From Streptomyces sp. QL37 (lineage in GTDB: Bacteria > Actinomycetota > Actinomycetes > Streptomycetales > Streptomycetaceae): 64,000 nt of DNA. Shown one piece after another: positions 36,636 to 46,007 of the stretch; position 1 is the first letter of the stretch; every line of letters starts with the position of its first letter. The notes below the pieces were generated by a model that made no database searches, was not told where the DNA came from, and saw nothing but the letters and a program-made list of their open reading frames with translations. Location of the stretch: the NCBI RefSeq assembly GCF_002941025.1, contig NZ_PTJS01000001.1:5089472-5153471 (forward strand). Direction: 5' to 3'. A program made the translations under genes and the position numbers.

Positions 36636-37823
36636 ATGGAACGCCGCACCACGGAACCGCGCCCCGGCTGGCAGGAGACCGTCGAGGAGCAGGGGCTGAT
36701 CTACCCCCTGACCCGCTACCCGGACGGCTCCCTGCGCCCCTACTGGGACGAGAGCGCCTACTACGTCTTCTCCCTGCCCGAGGTCGAGGCGCTGGAGGAG
36801 GTCGTGGAGGAGCTCCACGCGATGTGTCTGGCCGCCGCGGCGCACATCGTCGAGCACGACCGCTTCGCCGACCTCGGCATCACGGACGCCCGGCTGGCGG
36901 GCCTGATCGCCGAGTCCTGGCGGCGCCGCGCCGAACTGCCCTCCCTGTACGGCAGGTTCGACCTGCGGTACGACGGGACCGGCCCGGCCAAGATGCTGGA
37001 GTACAACGCCGACACCCCCACCTCGCTGGTGGAGGCCGCCAGTCCCCAGTGGTTCTGGATGGAGGACCGCTTCCCCGGCGCCGACCAGTGGAACTCCCTG
37101 CACGAGCGTCTCGTCGACGCCTGGAAGCGGCAGGCCCCGCTGCTGCCGCCCGGCCCCCTGCACTTCGCCCACTCGGACGGCGACGAGCTGGGCGAGGACC
37201 TGATGACGGTGGCGTATCTGCGCGAGACCGCCGAGCAGGCCGGGATCGAGACCCGGGCGCTCTCCGTCGAGCGGATCGGCTGGGACCGGCTGTCCCGCCG
37301 CTTCGTCGACGAGCGGCTGCGCTTCATCCGCAGCTGCTTCAAGCTGTACCCGTGGGAATGGCTGGCGACGGACCGCTTCGGACCGCATGTGCTGGAGACC
37401 CTGGACAACGGCGGGGGCACCGGCAGCACCTGCTGGATCGAGCCCGCCTGGAAGATGCTCCTCTCCAACAAGGCGCTGCTGCCCATCCTCTGGGAGCTGT
37501 ACCCGGGCCACCCCAACCTCCTCCCCGCCTACCTCGACGGACCCCGCGAGCTGGCCGGGCCGGACGGGGCGGGTTACGTCGCCAAGCCGCTGCTCGGCCG
37601 TGAGGGCGCCGGGGTCACCGTCCACGAGCCGGGCAGCGCCGCGGTTCCGCGTGACGAGCCCTGCTGCTACCAGGAGCTGGCCCCCCTGCCCGACTTCGCG
37701 GGCAACCGGGTGGTGCTCGGCGCCTGGGTGGTCGAGGACGAGGCCGCCGGGCTCGGCATCCGGGAATCGGCGGGGCTGGTCACGGACGAGTACGCGCGCT
37801 TCCTGCCCCACGTCATCCTCTGA
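36636..37823 (+). CDS. Glutathionylspermidine synthase-like ATP-grasp ligase (YgiC/YjfC type)
   Basis: A 395-residue protein similar to the synthetase domain of glutathionylspermidine synthase. Seen: YWDESAYYVFSL, GRFDLRYDGTGPAKMLEYNADTPTSLVEA, PWKMLLSNKALLP-like AWKMLLSNKALLPILWEL, YVAKPLLGREGAGV and the closing Gly/Ala-rich ATP-grasp acids. No amidase domain is present. Actinobacteria do not make glutathionylspermidine, so the substrate differs, perhaps a peptide on the upstream lipoprotein (inference). It is translated with that lipoprotein gene and converges on rocD with a 27-bp gap. Confidence 0.88.
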   Translation: MERRTTEPRPGWQETVEEQGLIYPLTRYPDGSLRPYWDESAYYVFSLPEVEALEEVVEELHAMCLAAAAHIVEHDRFADLGITDARLAGLIAESWRRRAELPSLYGRFDLRYDGTGPAKMLEYNADTPTSLVEAASPQWFWMEDRFPGADQWNSLHERLVDAWKRQAPLLPPGPLHFAHSDGDELGEDLMTVAYLRETAEQAGIETRALSVERIGWDRLSRRFVDERLRFIRSCFKLYPWEWLATDRFGPHVLETLDNGGGTGSTCWIEPAWKMLLSNKALLPILWELYPGHPNLLPAYLDGPRELAGPDGAGYVAKPLLGREGAGVTVHEPGSAAVPRDEPCCYQELAPLPDFAGNRVVLGAWVVEDEAAGLGIRESAGLVTDEYARFLPHVIL

Positions 37824-37850
37824 CCGGGCGTCCGCGGCCGGACCGGGCTC

Positions 37851-39053
37851 TCAGCCGGCCAGCACGCCGCGGAGCTGGTCCAGGCCCCAGTCCAGGTCCT
37901 CCTTGCTGATCACCAGCGGCGGGGCGATCCGGATCGTGGAGCCGTGGGTGTCCTTGACCAGCACCCCGCGGTCCATCAGCTTCTCCGAGATCTCCCGGCC
38001 CGTACCGAGGGCCGGGGAGACGTCCACCCCCGCCCACAGGCCCCGGCCACGCACGGCCTCCACCGCGCCGCCGGCCAGCAGCCCCAGCTCGTGGTGGAGG
38101 TGGTCGCCCAGCTCCGCCGCGCGCTGCTGGAACTCACCGGTGCGCAGCATCGCGATCACCTCCAGGGCGACCGCGCAGGCCAGCGGATTCCCGCCGAAGG
38201 TGGACCCGTGCTCGCCCGGCCGGTACACACCGAGGACCGCGGAGGACGACACGACGGCCGAGACGGGCACGACGCCACCGCCCAGCGCCTTGCCCAGCAC
38301 GTACATGTCGGGGACGACGCCCTCGTGCTCGCACGCGAAGGTCCGGCCCGTGCGGCCCAGACCCGACTGGATCTCGTCCGCGATGAACAGCACGTTCCGC
38401 TCCCGGGTCATCTCCCGCACCCCGGCCAGATAGCCCGGCGGCGGAACCAGCACCCCGGCCTCGCCCTGGATCGGCTCCATCAGCACCGCGACGGTGTTCT
38501 CCGTCATCGCTCCGGAGAGCGCGGTGAGATCCCCGTACGGCACGATCTCGAACCCCGGGGTGTACGGCCCGAAGTCGGCCCGCGCCTCCTGGTCCGTGGA
38601 GAAGCTGACGATCGTGGTCGTCCTGCCGTGGAAGTTGTCGGCGGCGACGATGATCTTCGCCATGCCGTCCGGGACACCCTTGACGCGGTAGCCCCACTTG
38701 CGCGCCGTCTTCACAGCCGTCTCCACGGCCTCCGCCCCGGTGTTCATGGGGAGGACCATCTCCATGCCGCAGAGCTCGGCGAGCCGCGTACAGAACTCCG
38801 CGAACCGGTCGTGGTGGAAGGCGCGGGAGGTCAGTGTCACGCGTTCGAGCTGAGCCTTGGCCGCGTCGATCAGGCGCCTGTTGCCGTGCCCGAAGTTGAG
38901 CGCCGAGTAGCCGGCGAGCATGTCGAGGTAACGGCGCCCCTCGACGTCGGTCATCCAGGCGCCGTCCGCCGACGCGACGACGACGGGCAACGGGTGGTAG
39001 TTGTGCGCGCTGTGCGCCTCGGCGGAGGCGATGGCGGTTTCCGTGGTCGACAC
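37851..39053 (-). CDS. rocD: Ornithine aminotransferase
   Basis: A 400-residue class-III aminotransferase that converts ornithine and 2-oxoglutarate to glutamate semialdehyde and glutamate in arginine catabolism and proline synthesis. Seen: HNYHPLPVVVASADGAWMTD, LNFGHGNRRLI, MNTGAEAVETAVKTARKWGY, NFHGRTTTIVSFS, FIADEIQSGLGRTG and the PLP Lys in YVLGKALGGG, then HGSTFGGNPLA. These are OAT-specific rather than acetylornithine aminotransferase features. The GTG at 39053 has GGAG 5 bases upstream; no arginase gene is adjacent. Confidence 0.95.
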   Translation of the reverse strand: MSTTETAIASAEAHSAHNYHPLPVVVASADGAWMTDVEGRRYLDMLAGYSALNFGHGNRRLIDAAKAQLERVTLTSRAFHHDRFAEFCTRLAELCGMEMVLPMNTGAEAVETAVKTARKWGYRVKGVPDGMAKIIVAADNFHGRTTTIVSFSTDQEARADFGPYTPGFEIVPYGDLTALSGAMTENTVAVLMEPIQGEAGVLVPPPGYLAGVREMTRERNVLFIADEIQSGLGRTGRTFACEHEGVVPDMYVLGKALGGGVVPVSAVVSSSAVLGVYRPGEHGSTFGGNPLACAVALEVIAMLRTGEFQQRAAELGDHLHHELGLLAGGAVEAVRGRGLWAGVDVSPALGTGREISEKLMDRGVLVKDTHGSTIRIAPPLVISKEDLDWGLDQLRGVLAG

Positions 39054-39333
39054 GGGATCTCCGTTCGTCGTGCGGCGGGGGCGGGGGTGGTGCCCACTTT
39101 GTATCGTCGGTCGGATTCGGGACCTGGAAACCTTCCGTGCGCGGCGCGCCTCGCGGTCACCGCGCGCACGCCCTGCCGGGGCGCACCGTGTTTCTCGTCT
39201 CATCCGTCGCGGCGCCCCGGTCCGCGCCCGGGTGATGACCGGGCGCCCGTCTCCGCCGCACCCCCGGCCGGGCCCCCTCCCACGGCCTCACATCTTTCCC
39301 GCACCGGTTGCCGGAGATCGGTTCCGCACCTGA

Positions 39334-40359
<1,026 letters not shown>

Positions 40360-40449
40360 GTCCAAGGACCCTGGCGGGACCACGGCCGAAGGGGCCACAC
40401 TGGCGTCGGCACGACCGAAGAACGACCATCGAAGATTGAGGAGAACGAT

Positions 40450-41040
40450 GTGGGGACCGTAACGCTTGGCGTTTCGATCGCGGTCCCGGAGCCGTACGGC
40501 AGCCTGCTCCAGGAGCGGCGCGCGAGCTTCGGGGACCCTGCCGCGTACGGCATCCCCACCCACGTCACCCTTCTTCCGCCGACCGAGGCCGAGGCGGCCG
40601 ACCTGCCGGCGATCGAGACCCACCTCTCCCAGATCGCCACGGCCGGCCGTCCCTTCCCGATGCGGCTGTCGGGCACGGGCACCTTCCGCCCGCTCTCGCC
40701 GGTCGTCTTCGTCCAGGTCGTCGAGGGCGCCGCGGCCTGCTCCTGGCTCCAGAAGCGGGTCCGGGAGGCATCCGGCCCCCTGGTGCGCGAGCTGCAGTTC
40801 CCGTACCACCCGCATGTGACCGTGGCGCACGGCATCGCGGAGGAGGCCATGGACCGGGCGTACGAGGAGCTCTCCTCGTACGAGGCGGCCTGGACCTGCG
40901 GTTCCTTCGCGCTGTACGAGCAGGGCACGGACAGCGTCTGGCGCAAGATCAACGAGTTCCCGTTCGGGGGCGGCGGCACCGCACCCGCCGTACCGGCCCA
41001 GGGCGGCAGCTCCAAGGACCAGCCGTCCCTGCACCCCTGA
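40450..41040 (+). CDS. 2'-5' RNA ligase / cyclic phosphodiesterase family protein
   Basis: A 196-residue protein of the 2H phosphoesterase superfamily with two HxT motifs: THVTLL (about residue 38) and HPHVTVAHG (about 118). They would form the active site for cyclic-phosphate or 2'-5' linked RNA substrates. The C-terminal 30 residues are Gly/Ser-rich and disordered. The GTG start at 40450 follows GAGGAGA; an overlapping ATG at 40448 is out of frame. It lies 90 bp after trpS and may be in the same transcript. Confidence 0.85.
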   Translation: MGTVTLGVSIAVPEPYGSLLQERRASFGDPAAYGIPTHVTLLPPTEAEAADLPAIETHLSQIATAGRPFPMRLSGTGTFRPLSPVVFVQVVEGAAACSWLQKRVREASGPLVRELQFPYHPHVTVAHGIAEEAMDRAYEELSSYEAAWTCGSFALYEQGTDSVWRKINEFPFGGGGTAPAVPAQGGSSKDQPSLHP

Positions 41041-41061
41041 GCCCGGCCTGACCGCGGTGCC

Positions 41062-41820
41062 CTACCGCACCGGCAGCCGCCGGAACAGCGGACGCGGCAC
41101 GTGCCGCAGGGCCGACATCACCACGCGCAGCGTTCCGGGGACCCACACCGTCTCCGAGCGCCGCCGCAGCCCCGTCACGATCGCGTCCGCGACCGCCCCC
41201 GGGGTCGTGGCCAGAGGCGCCTCCTCGCGTCCGGCGGTCATCCGCGAACGTACGAAACCGGGGCGCACGATCATCACGTGCACCCCTGTCCCGTGCAGCG
41301 CGTCTCCGAGCCCCTGCGCGAAGGCGTCCAGGCCCGCCTTGCTCGACCCGTAGATGAAGTCGGCGCGCCGGGCGCGCTCGCCGGCCACCGATGAGAGCAC
41401 CACCAGCGACCCATGGCCCTGCGCCTGGAGTGCGCCGGCGCACACCAGGCCCGCCGAGACGGCACCCGTGTAGTTGGTCTGCGCCACCCGGACCGCGGAG
41501 AGCGGTTCCTCCTCGTCGCGCGCCTGGTCGCCCAGGACCCCGAAGGCCAGCAGCACCATGTCGATGTCCCCGTCGGTGAAGAGCTTCCCGAGCACCTCCT
41601 CGTGGGAGGCGGAGTCGAGCGCGTCGAAGGCGACGGTACGGACGTCGGCGCCCAGCTCGCGCAGCTCGGCCGCGGCGCGTTCCAGGGCGGGGGAGGGCCG
41701 GCCGGCCAGCTGGACGGTCCGGGTGCGGCGGGCGATCAGCCGCCGCGCGGTGGCCAGCCCGATCTCCGAGGTGCCGCCGAGGACGAGCAGGGAACGCGGG
41801 GCACCGAAGGCGTCCTTCAC
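41062..41820 (-). CDS. DprE2-like SDR reductase (decaprenylphosphoryl-2-keto-ribose reductase family)
   Basis: A 252-residue short-chain dehydrogenase. The NAD(P) motif is LVLGGTSEIGLATARRL; the catalytic Ser-Tyr-Lys triad is in VVLSSVAGERARRADFIYGSSKAG. VQLAGRPSPALERAAAELR and MIVRPGFVRSRMTAG resemble DprE2, which with DprE1 turns polyprenyl-phosphoryl-ribose into the arabinose donor. DprE1 is not in this window. The GTG start at 41820 has AGGAG 7 bases upstream. The role in Streptomyces (arabinose-type wall sugar or other sugar lipid) is uncertain. Confidence 0.82.
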   Translation of the reverse strand: MKDAFGAPRSLLVLGGTSEIGLATARRLIARRTRTVQLAGRPSPALERAAAELRELGADVRTVAFDALDSASHEEVLGKLFTDGDIDMVLLAFGVLGDQARDEEEPLSAVRVAQTNYTGAVSAGLVCAGALQAQGHGSLVVLSSVAGERARRADFIYGSSKAGLDAFAQGLGDALHGTGVHVMIVRPGFVRSRMTAGREEAPLATTPGAVADAIVTGLRRRSETVWVPGTLRVVMSALRHVPRPLFRRLPVR

Positions 41821-41980
41821 GGGATAACTCCTAGCGGGGTGACGACGGACGTGATCGTGACCGTATCGCCCGAGAAAACCTGTTTGAGGGATTTGTTACA
41901 GCACTCACCGAAATGGGTGATTGGTGATCCGGGCGGCCCCGGACGAAGGTTTTCCGTGGCCGGGAGGGTACGCGTAGTGC

Positions 41981-42913
41981 ATGGACTGGCTGAAGAACCT
42001 CCCCGTCGTCGGGCCGTTCGTCGCACGGCTGATGGAGACGCACGCATGGCGCTCCTACGAGACGCTGGACCGGGTCCACTGGACCAGGCTCGCCGCCGCG
42101 ATCACCTTCCTCAGCTTCCTGGCGCTCTTCCCGCTGATCGCCGTCGGTGCCGCCGTCGGCGCCGCGCTGCTCTCCCCCCGGCAGCTCGACAAGATCGAGG
42201 ACAAGCTCGCGGAGCAGGTGCCCGGCATCTCGGACCAGCTCGGCATCGACAGCCTCGTGGCCCACGCGGGCACGGTGGGGGTCGTCGCGGGTGTGCTGCT
42301 GCTCTTCACCGGCGTCGGCTGGATCGGCTCGATGCGGGACTGCCTGCGCGCCGTGTGGGAGAAGGACGACGTGGACGAGGGCAACCCGGTCGTCCGCAAG
42401 CTCAAGGACGCGGGTCTGCTGCTCGGCCTCGGCGGGGCGGCGCTCGCGACCCTCGCGGTCTCGACCGTCGCGTCCACGGCCATCGGCTGGACGGCCGACC
42501 GCCTGGGCATCCCCGAGGACGGTGTGGGCGGGGTGCTGCTCCAGGCGGCCGCCGTGGTCGTGGCCGTCCTCGCCGACTTCCTGATCCTGCTCTACCTGCT
42601 GACCCTGCTGCCCGGGGTGGAGCCGCCGCGCCGGCGGCTGATCGTGGCGGGGCTGGTCGGCGCCGTCGGCTTCGAACTCCTCAAGCTGCTGCTCGGCAGC
42701 TACATGCGGGATGTCGCCTCGAAGAGCATGTACGGCGCGTTCGGCGTGCCGATCGCCCTCCTCCTCTGGATCAACTTCAGCGCGAAGCTGCTGCTGGTCT
42801 GTGCCGCCTGGACGGCGACGCCGGGCAAGGACGGCACGAGGGAGAAGGAGGGCGCGGAGGTCAGCGACGGGGGAGGCGACGCACCAGGTCGGGCAGCGGC
42901 CAGCGCCGGTTGA
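41981..42913 (+). CDS. YihY/BrkB-family membrane protein
   Basis: A 310-residue protein with about six membrane helices (TFLSFLALFPLIAVGAAVGAA, GVVAGVLLLFTGVGWI, AAVVVAVLADFLILLYLLTL, LIVAGLVGAVGFELLKLL, MYGAFGVPIALLLWINFS). FLSFLALFPLIAV and YGAFGVPIALLLWIN are family blocks. The role is unknown; earlier labels as ribonuclease BN are wrong. The 3' end overlaps the convergent carboxypeptidase gene by 53 bp. Confidence 0.88.
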   Translation: MDWLKNLPVVGPFVARLMETHAWRSYETLDRVHWTRLAAAITFLSFLALFPLIAVGAAVGAALLSPRQLDKIEDKLAEQVPGISDQLGIDSLVAHAGTVGVVAGVLLLFTGVGWIGSMRDCLRAVWEKDDVDEGNPVVRKLKDAGLLLGLGGAALATLAVSTVASTAIGWTADRLGIPEDGVGGVLLQAAAVVVAVLADFLILLYLLTLLPGVEPPRRRLIVAGLVGAVGFELLKLLLGSYMRDVASKSMYGAFGVPIALLLWINFSAKLLLVCAAWTATPGKDGTREKEGAEVSDGGGDAPGRAAASAG

Positions 42914-44111
42914 CCAGGAACACTCCGGCCGCCAGGACCACCAGTGCCCCTCCGGCGACCGACAGCGCGGTCCAGACCCCGTTGGAGCCGGCAGCGGCGG
43001 CGTGGGCCGTCGTGGCCGGCTCCCTCTCCTTCGCGGCGCCCTTGCCCGTGCCCGACGCGGGTTCGGAGCCCTTCGAGACCACGGCGGACTTCGGCGGCAC
43101 CAGCTCGCCGACCGGGGTCACCTTGCCGCCGGCGGAGAAACCCCAGTCGAGCAGGCCGGCGGCCTCCTTGTAGACGGCGTGGCTCTCCTCCGACGACGGG
43201 TTCATCACCGTCACCAGCAGCACCTTCCCGTCGCGCTCGGCGATCCCCGTGAAGGTGTTGCCCGCGTGGGAGGTGTAGCCGTTCTTGACGCCCGCGATGC
43301 CCTTGTACGGCTCCACCCCGATGTCACCGGTGATCAGCCGGTTCGTGTTCTGGATCTCGAAGCTCTCCCGCTTCTTGCCCTTCTTCTGCTCGCCCGGGAA
43401 CTCCGCCGTCGCCGTCGCGGCGTACTCGCGGAAGTCCGCCTTCTGCATCCCGCTCCGGGCGAACAGCGTCAGGTCGTACGCACTGGAGACCTGGTGCGGG
43501 GCGTCGTAACCGTCGGGCGAGATGACCGTGGTGTCCAGGGCCTGGAGCTCCTCGGCGTGCCGCTGCATCGCGGCGACCGTGGCGTCCACGCCGCCGTACA
43601 TCTCGGAGAGCACGTGCACCGCGTCGTTGCCGGAGCGCAGGAAGACGCCCAGCCACAGGTCGTGGACCGTGTAGGAGTGGTCCTCCTTCACGCCCACCAG
43701 GCTGCTTCCCTCACCGACGCCGGCGAGTTCGTCCTCGGTCACCAGATGGGTGAGGGACTTCGGCTGCAGGGCGGGCAGGACCGTGTCGGCGAAGAGCATC
43801 TTCAGCGTGGATGCGGGCGGCAGCCGCCAGTGCGCGTTGTGCGATGCGAGCACCTGCCCGTCCTCCGCGTCCGCGACGATCCACGACCGCGCGGTGAGGT
43901 CCTTCGGCAGGACCGGGGCGCCCGGGCCCAGATTGACCTGGGTGCCCACCTCGCCCAGCCGCTTGCCGCCCACGGTCGACATCGGACCGCTCGGCTTCGG
44001 CTGTTTGTCGTCGGTCTTGTCCTTGTCGGCCGCCCCGGCGGGACTGACGACGGATACGGACAGCAACGCGGCAGAGAGGACCGTCATTACGGTCTTTTTC
44101 AGAGCAGGCAC
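42861..44111 (-). CDS. D-alanyl-D-alanine carboxypeptidase (PBP, S11 family)
   Basis: A 416-residue low-molecular-mass penicillin-binding protein that trims stem pentapeptides. It has a signal peptide (MTVLSAALLSVSVVSPAGA), the nucleophile motif STLK (Ser101, Lys104), the SGN motif (160-162), and a third box KNG (276-278) instead of the usual KTG. A C-terminal membrane anchor (GGALVVLAAGVFLVNRRW) and basic tail follow. The GTG start at 44111 lacks an obvious ribosome binding site, so a leaderless transcript or a nearby start is possible. Convergent 53-bp overlap with the BrkB-like gene. Confidence 0.92.
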   Translation of the reverse strand: MPALKKTVMTVLSAALLSVSVVSPAGAADKDKTDDKQPKPSGPMSTVGGKRLGEVGTQVNLGPGAPVLPKDLTARSWIVADAEDGQVLASHNAHWRLPPASTLKMLFADTVLPALQPKSLTHLVTEDELAGVGEGSSLVGVKEDHSYTVHDLWLGVFLRSGNDAVHVLSEMYGGVDATVAAMQRHAEELQALDTTVISPDGYDAPHQVSSAYDLTLFARSGMQKADFREYAATATAEFPGEQKKGKKRESFEIQNTNRLITGDIGVEPYKGIAGVKNGYTSHAGNTFTGIAERDGKVLLVTVMNPSSEESHAVYKEAAGLLDWGFSAGGKVTPVGELVPPKSAVVSKGSEPASGTGKGAAKEREPATTAHAAAAGSNGVWTALSVAGGALVVLAAGVFLVNRRWPLPDLVRRLPRR

Positions 44112-44232
44112 GGTCGGAAACGTACATGGCGTTGCCGCTGATGGGGACCCGGATGGCCTGACCCGCCGTGCATACCGCCGGGACAGCCCACCCCGGGCGA
44201 TCGGGCGGGAGCGCGGCGGCGATACTGATTCC

Positions 44233-44478
44233 ATGAAGCTCAGCCGCCCCGTGTCCTGGTTCCTGCTCGTCTTCGGCGCGTGGAGCTGGGTCATCTGGGT
44301 CACCTTTGTCAAAAATCTCTGGAAGGACGGCAGCGGGCTCGCGTTCGACGACGCGGGCGACCCGACCGCGTACTTCTGGGTCCATCTCCTGCTCGCCATC
44401 ACCTCGTTTCTTCTGGGGACGGCTGTGGGGGTCATCGGGTTCCGTGGCGTCAGGGCTTTGCGTCGCGAAGGCGGATGA
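44233..44478 (+). CDS. SCO4848-family small membrane protein
   Basis: An 81-residue protein with two membrane helices (VSWFLLVFGAWSWVIWVTFV and AYFWVHLLLAITSFLLGTAVGVIGFRG) joined by a short acidic loop, and a basic C-terminus. It matches a small actinobacterial membrane-protein family known by the S. coelicolor locus name. It is divergent from the carboxypeptidase gene and 54 bp upstream of the metallophosphoesterase gene; joint transcription with the latter is plausible. Function unknown. Confidence 0.85.
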   Translation: MKLSRPVSWFLLVFGAWSWVIWVTFVKNLWKDGSGLAFDDAGDPTAYFWVHLLLAITSFLLGTAVGVIGFRGVRALRREGG

Positions 44479-44532
44479 CGGCCCCGGCGTGGGCCGCCGT
44501 CCGGACAGGATCGTTTCAGCGGGGGAGCGTAC

Positions 44533-45873
44533 GTGGTTGTGGTCTTCGTACTCGTGGCGGTCGCGGTTCTCGCGCTGCTCGCGTCGGTACACCGGTATGT
44601 GTGGCGCCGGCTGATCGGTGACACGACGGCGAAGGGCAGCCTCGCGCGCCGCGCGGGCACCGTCGCGGCCTTCGTGCTGCCTCTGCTGAGCGTCGGGGCC
44701 CTGGTCTCCAGCCGCGCCGGGGTCCCCTTTCCGGTGCAGCAGGTCCTCGCCTGGCCGGGCTACCTCTGGCTGGCCGCCCTGCTCTACCTGACGCTGGCTC
44801 TGCTGGTGGGCGAGGCCGTCCGGCCGCTGCTGCGCCGACTGCTCGCCCGCCGGGCCGCGACGGCCGGCGACGGGCACGCGGACCAGGCTCCCGAGACCGC
44901 CGGCCGCCCCGCGGACCCGGACGCCGCCCCGGACTCCGAGCGCCCCGGCCAGGCCACCGCGACGGCCTCAGGGGCCGGTCCGGGCGGCGGCAGCACCCGT
45001 ACGGACCTCGCGCCGCGCGCCGAGACCCCCGCCCCGCCCGTCGCCGACCCCTCCCGCCGCCTCTTCGTCGCCCGTGCCGTGGGCGGAGCGGCCGCCGTCG
45101 CCGGGCTCGGCACCGTCGGCCTCGGCACCTACGGGGTGCTGCGCGGCCCCCGCACCAAGAGGATCACCGTCCCGCTCGCGGGACTCCCGCGAAGCGCCCA
45201 CGGCTTCCGCATCGCCGTGGTCAGCGACATCCATCTCGGTCCCATCCTGGGCCGCGCCCACACCCGGCGGATCGTCGACGCCATCAACGCCACCGGCTCC
45301 GACCTGGTCGCCGTCGTGGGCGACCTCGTCGACGGATCCGTCGCCGATCTCGGTCCCGCGGCCGAGCCGCTCGCCGGGCTCGAAGCCCGCCACGGCAGCT
45401 ACTTCGTCACCGGCAACCACGAGTACTTCTCCGGCGCCGCCGAATGGGTCGACCACGTACGCGAGCTGGGTCTGCACCCGCTGGAGAACGCCCGCGTCGA
45501 GATCGCCGGCTTCGACCTCGCCGGAGTCAACGACGTGGCGGGCGAGAGCGAGGGCCAGGGCCCCGACTTCGCCCGCGCGCTCGGTGACAGGGACCGCAGC
45601 CGCGCCTCCGTCCTCCTCGCGCACCAGCCCGTCGTCATCGACGAGGCCGTCGAGTACGGCGTCGGCCTCCAGCTCTCCGGTCACACCCACGGGGGTCAGC
45701 TCTGGCCGGGGAACCTCCTGGCGGAGCTCGCCAACCCCACCGTCGCCGGATACGAACGCTACGGCGACACGCAGTTGTACGTCTCGCGAGGTGCGGGCGC
45801 CTGGGGCCCGCCCGTGCGGGTCGGCGCCCCGTCCGACATCACCGTGGTGGAGCTCGCTTCCCCGCAGGCCTGA
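44533..45873 (+). CDS. Membrane-anchored metallophosphoesterase (YkuE/YaeI type)
   Basis: A 446-residue protein. Two or three N-terminal membrane helices are followed by a Pro/Ala-rich linker, one more hydrophobic stretch (LFVARAVGGAAAVAGLGTVG), then a calcineurin-like phosphoesterase domain with all metal motifs: SDIHLGP, GDLVDG, GNHEY and SGHTHGGQ. Similar enzymes hydrolyse lipid-linked phosphates. The GTG start at 44533 has GGGGGAG upstream. The catalytic domain should face outside or sit at the membrane surface. Confidence 0.92.
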   Translation: MVVVFVLVAVAVLALLASVHRYVWRRLIGDTTAKGSLARRAGTVAAFVLPLLSVGALVSSRAGVPFPVQQVLAWPGYLWLAALLYLTLALLVGEAVRPLLRRLLARRAATAGDGHADQAPETAGRPADPDAAPDSERPGQATATASGAGPGGGSTRTDLAPRAETPAPPVADPSRRLFVARAVGGAAAVAGLGTVGLGTYGVLRGPRTKRITVPLAGLPRSAHGFRIAVVSDIHLGPILGRAHTRRIVDAINATGSDLVAVVGDLVDGSVADLGPAAEPLAGLEARHGSYFVTGNHEYFSGAAEWVDHVRELGLHPLENARVEIAGFDLAGVNDVAGESEGQGPDFARALGDRDRSRASVLLAHQPVVIDEAVEYGVGLQLSGHTHGGQLWPGNLLAELANPTVAGYERYGDTQLYVSRGAGAWGPPVRVGAPSDITVVELASPQA

Positions 45874-46007
45874 GTCCGAAACCTGTGAGTGACCACCCTG
45901 GGCTTCCATATGTGAATATCGTGTGATTGGCTGAGGGCGATCATGCGGCGATGATGTGCCTCTCTGTGCACGCTGGCCGGGGTGGGGTTGGCAAGGGAGC
46001 ACGGCAC

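Noticed and set aside
41821..41980. Possible small RNA or hairpin regulator upstream of the BrkB-like gene
   Set aside because: Short complementary stretches exist but none long enough or with a terminator-like end to support an RNA gene.
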